The position numbers were made by a program, and so were the translations under genes. Below the pieces are notes generated by a model. It was not told where the DNA came from. It made no database searches and was given only the letters and a program-made list of their open reading frames with translations. This document shows positions 1 through 5,221 of a stretch of 5,221 bases of DNA, piece after piece; position 1 is the stretch's first letter; every line of letters starts with the position of its first letter. The DNA is from an uncultured Rhodopirellula sp. (GTDB lineage Bacteria; Planctomycetota; Planctomycetia; Pirellulales; Pirellulaceae). The DNA lies in assembly GCA_913061385.1 (NCBI GenBank), contig CAJXTM010000363.1:1-5221 (forward strand), written 5' to 3'.

Positions 1-48
1 TCTACACGTAAGGAGTCGTCGGCAGCGTCAGATGTGTATAAGAGACAG
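1..48. other. Illumina Nextera adapter left in the contig (artefact)
   Basis: Positions 30-48 are the 19-bp Tn5 mosaic end AGATGTGTATAAGAGACAG. Positions 16-29 are the Nextera Read 1 adapter arm TCGTCGGCAGCGTC. Positions 8-15 (GTAAGGAG) match the Nextera i5 index known as S505, and positions 1-7 (TCTACAC) match the 3' end of the P5 primer. The order P5, index, Read 1 arm, mosaic end is exactly that of a tagmentation library molecule. These bases are therefore not genomic, and real sequence begins at position 49. Read on the minus strand, the adapter encodes SYTHLTLPTT and supplies a false stop codon at positions 4-2. Confidence 0.98.
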
Positions 49-1561
49 CCTCAAAGCTTACTGATCCATACATTTCGCCCGGTGAACAGTCGTTCTTTAG
101 GGTGTCATGATCATCTTTCAGAAAGTAGCTTGTCGTGTTCTGGTAAAACTGTCGATTGCTCGGTAGGGCGAAGATTCGACTCCATTTGAACCTCATCAAT
201 TCCAGAGTCATCGCCCATGGATCTGGCTTGTCGTAGTATTCAATGTCACCAGCATGAATAACAAAGTCAGGATTGATTTTCATCATTGCCGGATAAATTT
301 TGTGCCCGCGTAGTCCGTCATCGCGACGAATGAAATCGTGACAGGTTGTCATGCAGAATTTAATGTTCTTCTTCGCATCAGTCGCCGGGGCAGTTTCAAA
401 ACGTCCGCGAATCACTGCAGTGGGTATTTGACCACCAACAATTCTTGCTTCCACGATGGCGGCGTACCGGGTTCCCGGTTTGAGATTTTGCAGTTGCCAC
501 TGGGCGGTGAAATCGTCTGCGGCGATGGTGCGTTTCCAATCCGTGCTCTTAAGTGCTCTGCGTTGTAGTTCTGGGAAATAGACCAAACGAACTTCACCTT
601 GTGCCCCCGGGCAAGCCCCAAACATGTCATTCAGAAATACCTCTTCAGGTAATTGGGCAGCAAGAATCTGTTGTGCGTTTGTGTTCTTGGAAAGTTGTGA
701 GGCCTCTTTTGATGTGAGAACGCGAAAGTTTTTCCCCTTCGTGTTCATTTCCTTCTGACGTGTTGTGCGTGTCCATAAAACGATTGAGTTTTGGTCAGCC
801 CAGCTGTTCCTCATACCATTGGCTAGAAACGGGCCCGACTGTGGTTCTGTTACTTGTGTGCTTGGTGTTTTGATTTCGGTGAAACGAAAGTTCCGGTAGG
901 CGGCCTTGCCACCATGGTCGGTGAGCATTAGTCGATCATCTTTGAGCGGTTGGCCAAAATCCTCCAGTCCCCAGAATTTACTAACTGCAAGAATGGCATC
1001 CCAACTAGGACCAGCGGTGATAATGTCAGATACCAAATCACCATTCAGGAAGTGCTTTAAACTCGCGCCATCAGCGACGATTTTCGCTGAGTTCCACTCG
1101 CCAATGGGCTTCAGACTTTTGGTACGGGACGGTCCCGATAGGTCGTAGATCGCTGCAGTTGAACCTTTGCCCAAATCGCTTGGTCTATCGTCAATGATCT
1201 GATACTCAACACCGTAATACTTAGACCCATATTTTCGGACACGATACTTAAGGCCGGTGTTGGTTTTAGCTTGGATTTTCCAGTCAAATGTAAGCTCGAA
1301 GTTGGCTGGAAGCGGACCACTAACAAGGCTTCCTTTGCCACCTTGTGGATGCACTAGCCGAATCTCTCCATCCACGAACTCCCAACTATCTGCTGTTGCA
1401 TTCTTGTCAGCAGGATGCCAAAAATCTGGTTGTGCCCAGGCATCACGGTGGGTCTCGGAGTTCTCAACCTCCGTTTCATCTTGCCCGCTGCTGAACCCAG
1501 AATATGAGAAGTGTAAGCAGAGTAGAAAAATGGAGATTGCAAAAAAACGGAAGTGGTTCAT
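49..1561 (-). CDS. Secreted DUF1080 / PhoD-like metallophosphatase fusion, C-terminus missing
   Basis: A probable exported phosphoesterase, partial at its 3' end. Residues 1-26 form a Sec signal peptide (MNHFRFFAISIFLLCLHFSYS) with no lipobox, so the mature protein should be periplasmic or secreted. Residues about 42-230 resemble DUF1080, the 3-keto-disaccharide hydrolase family with a concanavalin-like fold (NTGLKYRV near 101-108, GVEYQIID near 117-124). Residues about 244-392 look like the beta-sandwich N-domain of PhoD-type alkaline phosphatases (NSIVLWTRTT; GTRYAAIVEAR). The metallophosphatase core starts near 400. It has C406 in CMTTCHDF, D439 in HAGDIEYYD, and D483, D484, H485 and D486 in the DDHD motif followed by N490, all expected metal or phosphate ligands of the family. 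Only the first part of the catalytic domain is present; the contig edge cuts it near residue 505. The same frame runs on to position 2, but that tail is adapter. The ATG at 1561 is preferred over an adjacent TTG at 1564; the ribosome site is weak. Whether the DUF1080 part is catalytic or binds carbohydrate is unknown. Confidence 0.9.
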
Positions 1562-1583
1562 CAATGAAGTCTCGTGGTGAAGG

Positions 1584-1601
1584 TTCCTGAAGTAACAGGA
1601 A
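1584..1601. repeat. Short inverted repeat in the phosphatase gene leader
   Basis: TTCCTG and CAGGAA form a perfect 6-bp inverted repeat around a 6-nt spacer, extendable by two G-U pairs at the base in RNA. It lies 22-40 nt upstream of the ATG of the minus-strand phosphatase gene, so it would be in the 5' leader of that mRNA or could be an operator. It is short and could arise by chance. No clear promoter is visible in the 190-bp gap between this gene and the small gene upstream of it. Confidence 0.25.
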
Positions 1602-1755
1602 TTCTAGCCCGAATTTCATCACTGGTGGACTTGTATGGCAAGAGAACAGGCACGGCGCTACAGAAAAATTCGTACCAATCGAATGCAAATTTTCGGTACT
1701 GATTTGGGAGGGCCTGCCGCAGTGCGGGTGCTCGCATCCAACTCCCGAAATGTCA

Positions 1756-1971
1756 TTACCGGTTGGATTTGACGTTCTGTAAAGATCGTGCGCTGGAAAA
1801 ACACGAAAGCTCGATTTCAAACGCTTCTAGTTTTTCGTCCAACCAATCACCAAACTCATCTCGTGCGTCGCGGCTCAGGGTCGCTGTCATGTCGTACCAA
1901 TGCTCGCCCGTTGCGTTAGCAAATGAGCCCGATGCTTCGGCGGCTATTTGATTAGTACTCGATTGGGTCAT
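1756..1971 (-). CDS. Small acidic hypothetical protein (71 aa)
   Basis: I do not recognise a named family. The main support is translational: on the minus strand a GGAG motif sits 9 nt before the ATG at 1971, the best-placed Shine-Dalgarno of the minus-strand genes, and the frame ends in TAA. The protein has a polar Ser/Thr/Ala-rich N-terminus (about 1-22), then an acidic, probably amphipathic helical stretch (about 31-57, RDARDEFGDWLDEKLEAFEIEL), and a basic tail (ARSLQNVKSNR). There is no signal peptide or membrane segment, so it is probably cytoplasmic. Similar short proteins with a WLD/E-x-L-x-x-LE-like helix near the C-terminus occur in planctomycetes, but I recall that only loosely. It lies upstream of, and in the same direction as, the phosphatase gene with about 190 bp between them, so co-transcription is possible but not shown. 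A frame of this length could also occur by chance. Confidence 0.55.
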   Translation of the reverse strand: MTQSSTNQIAAEASGSFANATGEHWYDMTATLSRDARDEFGDWLDEKLEAFEIELSCFSSARSLQNVKSNR

Positions 1972-1985
1972 CGGAGTGATCTCCG
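1972..1985 (-). promoter_or_regulatory. Ribosome binding site inside a hairpin abutting the start codon
   Basis: On the minus strand the bases directly before the ATG at 1971 read CGGAGATCACTCCG. CGGAG and CTCCG pair into a 5-bp GC-rich stem with an ATCA tetraloop. The GGAG Shine-Dalgarno of the 71-aa gene lies in the 5' arm, and the 3' arm touches the start codon. If formed in mRNA, the hairpin would hide the ribosome site. Read on the plus strand, the same stem is followed by TTTT and so resembles a weak terminator, but no plus-strand gene ends nearby. Confidence 0.4.
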
Positions 1986-2154
1986 TTTTGGGTTTAGCGG
2001 GACGAGCTGAATAACACTTTGTTGCTCAACTGCGATCGGGGTGTTGTTGGTAAGGAGTTTCCTGAGCGAAGTAGGTTCAGCCTTAAGCTGCGTGCCGCAT
2101 CGAATCTGTGAATCGCTGATTGTTGATAAGTCACTGTCGACAAAAGGTTTAAGA

Positions 2155-2216
2155 TTAGTGGTGAAACTGGCGGGCTACACGAAGAGCTGTGATTTAGAGG
2201 CACGTTAGTGGTAAAC
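2155..2216. repeat. Imperfect direct repeat, 50 bp apart
   Basis: TTAGTGGTGAAAC at 2155-2167 recurs as TTAGTGGTAAAC at 2205-2216, identical except for one missing G. The 50-bp start-to-start distance is near five DNA helical turns, which would suit two bound copies of a regulator. With only two copies and this length, chance is a realistic alternative. Confidence 0.25.
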
Positions 2217-2299
2217 AGAGAAACAATTCGAACTGTTGATATGAATCGGTCAATTCACTCCATCAGTGTACTTGGAACCTCTTAATGCGTCAATAAATG

Positions 2300-2318
2300 T
2301 CTTTAAAGATCCTTAAGG
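2300..2318. promoter_or_regulatory. Two adjacent palindromes upstream of the plus-strand cluster
   Basis: TCTTTAAAGA (2300-2309) and CCTTAAGG (2311-2318) are perfect palindromes separated by one base, both with a central TTAA. They lie about 200 bp before the ATG of the coiled-coil gene, in the only region that could carry its promoter. They could be operator half-sites, but no known regulator is recognised. Confidence 0.22.
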
Positions 2319-2503
2319 GCGATGCTTACAACTTTGGGGCTTGTTTGTTCCCTTTGTAGCCCATTTGAGAAAAGAAATCCGAGTTTGAGGATTTTCTGGA
2401 TGATTTGCAGCCAAGATGGTGAAATTCACGGCGAATGGAGGTGAGTTGGAACGGTGACAGATGTAAGTGACTTTTTTCACCGGTTTCTTTCAGCCACCCA
2501 TTC

Positions 2504-2508
2504 GAGGA
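2504..2508 (+). promoter_or_regulatory. Shine-Dalgarno that decides the coiled-coil gene start
   Basis: GAGGA ends 8 nt before the ATG at 2517, ideal spacing. This favours the ATG over the upstream in-frame GTG at 2454, whose GGAGG lies 12 nt away. The ATG start also yields a compact membrane-anchor N-terminus. Confidence 0.6.
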
Positions 2509-2516
2509 AATTTCAA

Positions 2517-3326
2517 ATGATCAAAAAAATGATGATGGCAGGAGGTGCACTGGCTCTCCTTTCGAGTCTTACTTTCGGTGTGCCACTGTTTAGTTACGCA
2601 CGTTGTGGAGTCAGTTGGCTACAGGAATCAGCCAGCGATGCGATGCCCTTGGAGTGGGAACTCAAGCGTGCTCGGCAGATGATTGCCGATCTGAAGCCGG
2701 AGATCGAAGTGAATGCGAAACGCATCGCTCGTGAGAAAGTCGATTTTGCGAAGTTGGAAAAACAACTGGATCAGACAAATGAGCGTCTTGCCAAAACTCA
2801 GAATGACATCGAACGTTTGAGTGAAGATCTGCGAAGCGAAAATGAGCAATACAGTTATGGAGGGCGGACATATACATCAGCTCAAGTCCAAAATGATCTT
2901 GGAAATCGTTTCAAGCGTTTCAAGACACGTCGTGCTACTGCAGAAAAACTGGGCCAAATGTTGTCAGCTCGCGAGGCCTCGCTACAGGCTGCCCAAGAAC
3001 GCATGGAAGCCATGCTGGGTGCGAAAAGTCAGCTGGAAGTAGAAGTTGAGAACCTGCAGGCTCGTGTTGGCGCCTTGCGCGTTGCACAAACAAGCAGCCA
3101 ACTTAATCTAGATGACAGCCAATTGGCTCGCACACGTGAACTGCTGGACGAGATTGCCACCAGAATCGATGTTGAGGAAGAGACGATGAGTATCGATGCT
3201 GAGTACTTCAGTGAAATCGACCTCGACGAACCGAATGATGAGAACTTGCTGAATGAGATCTCTTCCTATTTCGAAGGCTCGCGAGGTCAGCATTCTGAAG
3301 CGTTTGTAGCAATTCAAATCGACTGA
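2517..3326 (+). CDS. Membrane-anchored coiled-coil protein (planctomycete type)
   Basis: A 269-residue protein of unknown biochemical role. The N-terminus MIKKMMMAGG followed by hydrophobic residues to about 25 looks like a single membrane anchor or uncleaved signal; the KK before it suggests the N-terminus stays in the cytoplasm and the body lies outside. A conserved-looking segment GVSWLQESASDAMPLEWELKRAR (about 31-53) leads into long charged heptad-rich helices, about 46-109 and 130-192. They are broken by a Tyr/Gly turn (QYSYGGRTYTSAQVQNDLG, 111-129). The C-terminal part is strongly acidic (about 218-243). I recall similar anchored coiled-coil proteins in planctomycetes, sometimes labelled PspA-like, but true PspA/IM30 lacks this kind of anchor, so I do not assign that name. 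It is the first gene of a same-strand cluster with an FHA-like protein (62-bp gap) and a kinase, which suggests a scaffold or sensor in signalling. An alternative GTG start at 2454 would add 21 residues. Confidence 0.88.
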   Translation: MIKKMMMAGGALALLSSLTFGVPLFSYARCGVSWLQESASDAMPLEWELKRARQMIADLKPEIEVNAKRIAREKVDFAKLEKQLDQTNERLAKTQNDIERLSEDLRSENEQYSYGGRTYTSAQVQNDLGNRFKRFKTRRATAEKLGQMLSAREASLQAAQERMEAMLGAKSQLEVEVENLQARVGALRVAQTSSQLNLDDSQLARTRELLDEIATRIDVEEETMSIDAEYFSEIDLDEPNDENLLNEISSYFEGSRGQHSEAFVAIQID

Positions 3327-3388
3327 GCTGAGTCGTGTACATTCATCTTCACTCGTTTTTTGTCCTCCCTGGCACTGTAGGCTGATCC

Positions 3389-3967
3389 GTGTCGGTAATC
3401 GATTCCCAACAGAACATTCAAACACCTTCAGCTTCGCGTTGGAGGTTGTGGATTGATGGTTGTGGTGGTTATTTGCTAGTGAATGGAGTGCAATGGAGTG
3501 TCGGGGGATTGAGCAGGGCAACTAACGCTGACGTTTGTGTTCAGGCTGACTGGCCTCGTTTAGCAGGTCAAATCTCTCGGCGAGGGGCTGACTATTTTTG
3601 GCAGGGGCAGAATTCATTAGAGTCAAAGACCTTGTTGACTGACGGTACGCCGTTTCCGATTCAAGGCTCCGCTCTGATGACATTGGGAAAACCAAGTCAA
3701 CTCTCTGATACCGCCGTACTTTCTTTAAATGCTCCGCATCGTTTTGACCAACACGTAGACGGTGTTGTGCTGGTGCGGGAAACCGTTCTTGTGGGGCCAG
3801 GTTCGGATTGTCACTTGAGGTGCCGTGGTGCGAGTGACCGCGCGATTCTTCAGTTGAAAGATAATCAATGGTATGCCAAGGCTGGTCTGTTGGGTGATTT
3901 TCAGAAGCTCGAGGTGGGGCACCGAGTCGTGATCCAGTCACTTGCGATGACATTGGAAATGGCATGA
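3389..3967 (+). CDS. FHA-like protein, two divergent halves
   Basis: A 192-residue protein, probably an adaptor in kinase signalling. The segment WRLWIDGCGGYLLVNGVQWSVGG (18-40) followed by ADVCVQADWPRLAGQISRRGADYFWQG (47-73) has the beta-strand pattern of an FHA domain as I recall it from planctomycete FHA proteins (DGVGGYLV...DLSRRHARI...GYL). Residues about 80-118 (LLTDGTPFPIQG...LMTLGKPSQLSDTAVLSLNAPHRFD) match the closing strands. A second half (127-191, VLVRETVLVGPGSDCHLRC...WYAKAG) has similar spacing. The Ser and His of the family SxxH phosphothreonine pocket are not seen at the expected place, where the sequence reads WPRLAGQ, so phosphopeptide binding is doubtful. There is no signal peptide or membrane segment, so it is cytoplasmic. 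It starts at GTG with AGG 7 nt upstream; an in-frame TGA at 3383 rules out a longer form. Its stop overlaps the kinase start as ATGA, implying coupled translation. Confidence 0.85.
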   Translation: MSVIDSQQNIQTPSASRWRLWIDGCGGYLLVNGVQWSVGGLSRATNADVCVQADWPRLAGQISRRGADYFWQGQNSLESKTLLTDGTPFPIQGSALMTLGKPSQLSDTAVLSLNAPHRFDQHVDGVVLVRETVLVGPGSDCHLRCRGASDRAILQLKDNQWYAKAGLLGDFQKLEVGHRVVIQSLAMTLEMA

Positions 3968-5221
3968 AAAAGGCTGCAAAACAACCGGATTCACCAAAAG
4001 TGTCCAAGTTGCGTGAAAGTTCCGCGCCCATGTCGGACTTGCCTACTGCCCTAAACAACGTGGGAAATGGCAGCCCAGAGAAGATCTCCATCGATCAATC
4101 TCCTCGGAAACCCCGATTAATGAATACACTACTAGATAGACTGAAGGAGCGACCCAATACTCAACCGTTACTGGAAACAGCGCCGGTCGCCGGTCAACCA
4201 AATGCTCTGGTGGATTTCGGACAAGAAGATGATTTCGAAATTGTCACAGATTTCGGTAGAGGAAGTCGTGATTTGAATCAGCCAAGTTCTTTTCACAGAC
4301 CAGATCATGATGCGGTTTGGCTAGGTGAAACTCAGGCTGGTGATTCAACGACTCGATCGATGACCTTTACATATTCCCCCGGATCGACACCTCTACCTCC
4401 CTACACGATTCGTCGTGGAGTCGGCATGGGTGGTTTTGGAGAGGTTTACTTTGCTCTCAGCGATGCAGGCAAAGAAGTTGCTCTCAAGCGAATTCAACGC
4501 AATCTTGAAATCGAGTTGCGTGGTGTTTCCCAATGCTTGAATTTGAAGCACCCCAACCTCGTCGCCCTCTTTGATATTTGTCGCGACTCAAAGGATGAAT
4601 CGTGGGTTGTTATGGAGTACGTTCCCGGGCTTAACTTGCGTCAGATTCTTGACGAGGCCCCAAAAGGATTGTCACAACCTGTAGCTGACCACTGGATACG
4701 AGGGATCGGGGCCGGCGTACATCATTTGCATTCTGCGGGTCTGGTACACCGTGATCTTAAACCAGGCAATATTTTTGATGACTTGGGGCAGGTTAAAGTT
4801 GGAGATTATGGCCTGAGCAAGTTCATTTCGACATCTCATCGTGGGGGTCACACTGAGAGTGTTGGAACGTTTCATTACATGGCGCCAGAAATTGGGCGGG
4901 GTGAATACGGCCGGGAAATTGATATTTATGCACTCGGAATTCTCTTGTTTGAGCTGTTGACCGGTGATGTTCCGTTTGATGGCGAGAGTTGTCACGAGAT
5001 TATCGTCAAACATTTGACAGCGACTCCAGACTTGAGCGGTATCTCGGAGCCCTACCGATCAACCATCGCACGGTGCTTAGAAAAAGATCCAAATAAACGA
5101 TTTGCATCCGTTGCAGATATGCTGTCGGCACTCGATGGCGATGTGACTGAAGATCGGAGCTTCCAGAGCCCTGAGGCAACCAACAGCCCTGAGGCAACCA
5201 ACAGCCCTGAGGCAACCAACA
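3964..5221 (+). CDS. Hanks-type Ser/Thr protein kinase, 3' end beyond the window
   Basis: An ATP-dependent protein kinase, 419 codons visible with no stop. Residues 1-146 are a polar, Pro/Ser-rich, probably disordered extension with an acidic patch containing two DFG triplets (84-86, 96-98). The catalytic domain spans about 147-391: glycine loop G152-V161 (GVGMGGFGEV), ATP-binding K175 in VALK, a Glu for helix C (E182 or E184), HPN at 196-198, hinge MEY at 217-219, HRDLKPGN with catalytic D264 and N269, DYG at 281-283 with metal-binding D281, activation segment with T297, S299 and T302, APE at 307-309, D320 and R379. All key residues are present, so it should be active. The lysine-to-helix-C distance is unusually short and DYG replaces DFG, both features I recall from a planctomycete kinase group. 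After the domain come SPEATN repeats, then the contig ends; relatives often continue to a C-terminal membrane segment. Start: ATGA overlap with the FHA-like gene, no strong ribosome site of its own, so translation is probably coupled. Substrates are unknown. Confidence 0.95.
   Translation, partial: MKKAAKQPDSPKVSKLRESSAPMSDLPTALNNVGNGSPEKISIDQSPRKPRLMNTLLDRLKERPNTQPLLETAPVAGQPNALVDFGQEDDFEIVTDFGRGSRDLNQPSSFHRPDHDAVWLGETQAGDSTTRSMTFTYSPGSTPLPPYTIRRGVGMGGFGEVYFALSDAGKEVALKRIQRNLEIELRGVSQCLNLKHPNLVALFDICRDSKDESWVVMEYVPGLNLRQILDEAPKGLSQPVADHWIRGIGAGVHHLHSAGLVHRDLKPGNIFDDLGQVKVGDYGLSKFISTSHRGGHTESVGTFHYMAPEIGRGEYGREIDIYALGILLFELLTGDVPFDGESCHEIIVKHLTATPDLSGISEPYRSTIARCLEKDPNKRFASVADMLSALDGDVTEDRSFQSPEATNSPEATNSPEATN
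5167..5221 (+). repeat. 18-bp perfect tandem repeat in the kinase linker, cut by the contig end
   Basis: AGCCCTGAGGCAACCAAC occurs three times in a row at 5167-5184, 5185-5202 and 5203-5220 without a mismatch, and the last base is the first of a possible fourth copy. The unit is six codons, so it encodes SPEATN repeats and changes in copy number would keep frame. It lies just after the kinase domain. Total copy number is unknown because the assembly stops here. Confidence 0.95.

Larger units (their letters stand above)
1986..2516. other. Intergenic region between divergent transcription units
   Basis: About 530 bp without a supported gene, separating the minus-strand small gene from the plus-strand cluster. 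It must hold the promoters for both directions if the gene calls are right, but I see no convincing -35/-10 pair on either strand. The best plus-strand guess, TTGGAA at 2272-2277 with TAAATG at 2294-2299 and 16-bp spacing, has a poor -10. The region contains two adjacent palindromes, one spaced direct repeat, and an in-frame upstream GTG at 2454 with its own GGAGG at 2437-2441. No tRNA, CRISPR or transposon end was recognised. Confidence 0.6.

Noticed and set aside
1125..1137. CGGGAC-G-GTCCCG interrupted palindrome
   Set aside because: It lies inside the phosphatase coding region over ordinary codons for SGPSR; no sign of a regulatory role.
1565..1755. Possible terminator hairpin CCGC-AGT-GCGG near 1718-1728
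   Set aside because: The stem is only 4 bp and no T run follows on either strand.
1476..1820. Minus-strand 114-codon open frame
   Set aside because: It overlaps the signal-peptide end of the phosphatase gene and the 3' end of the small gene in another frame, with Pro/Cys-rich low-quality composition and no ribosome site noticed.
1994..2203. Minus-strand 69-codon open frame in the intergenic region
   Set aside because: Leu/Ser-rich composition typical of non-coding sequence, and no recognisable domain.
3370..3385. TGGCAC resembling the -24 half of a sigma-54 promoter before the FHA-like gene
   Set aside because: The -12 half (TTGC-like) is absent at the needed spacing; the match is to one half only.
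3327..3388. Possible terminator between the coiled-coil and FHA-like genes (run of T near 3355-3360)
   Set aside because: No stable stem precedes the T run, so read-through within one operon is more likely.
3108..4091. Antisense open frames of 137 and 189 codons opposite the coiled-coil, FHA-like and kinase genes
   Set aside because: They are shadows of well-supported plus-strand genes, with no domain, and they cross real gene boundaries.

Overview
The window looks like a short-read contig from a planctomycete, probably of the Pirellulaceae type. This rests on protein character rather than any marker gene. It has a secreted DUF1080 plus PhoD-type phosphatase, a membrane-anchored coiled-coil protein, a two-part FHA-like protein, and a Hanks-type kinase with the GVGMGGFGEVY, NLEIELRGVSQCLNLKHPN and GDYGLSKFIS signatures that I associate with planctomycete kinases. 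Coding density is moderate and base composition looks balanced by eye.

Layout. Positions 1-48 are not biological. They are the tail of the Illumina P5 primer, an i5 index and the Nextera Read 1/mosaic-end adapter. Positions 49-1561 (minus strand) hold a secreted protein with an N-terminal DUF1080 (3-keto-disaccharide hydrolase-like) domain and a PhoD-like metallophosphatase domain. The contig edge cuts its C-terminus, and the open frame that continues to position 2 is adapter translation. Positions 1756-1971 (minus strand) hold a small 71-residue hypothetical protein with a convincing Shine-Dalgarno that lies inside a short hairpin. Positions 1972-2516 form a gene-poor region from which the minus-strand genes and the plus-strand cluster diverge.

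The plus-strand cluster has three genes. They are a membrane-anchored coiled-coil protein (2517-3326), a 192-residue FHA-like protein (3389-3967) and a Ser/Thr protein kinase (3964 to beyond the right edge). The FHA-like gene and the kinase share an ATGA overlap, which implies translational coupling. The kinase reading frame is open at the window end and breaks inside a perfect 18-bp tandem repeat (SPEATN hexapeptides), a likely reason the assembly stopped there.

How they may work together (inference): the three plus-strand genes look like one envelope-associated signalling unit. It would comprise an inner-membrane coiled-coil scaffold or sensor, an FHA-fold adaptor whose phosphothreonine-binding residues look degenerate, and a kinase with all catalytic residues intact. 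This module is the best candidate here for an incompletely described system. The minus-strand phosphatase is probably a separate periplasmic or secreted scavenging function.
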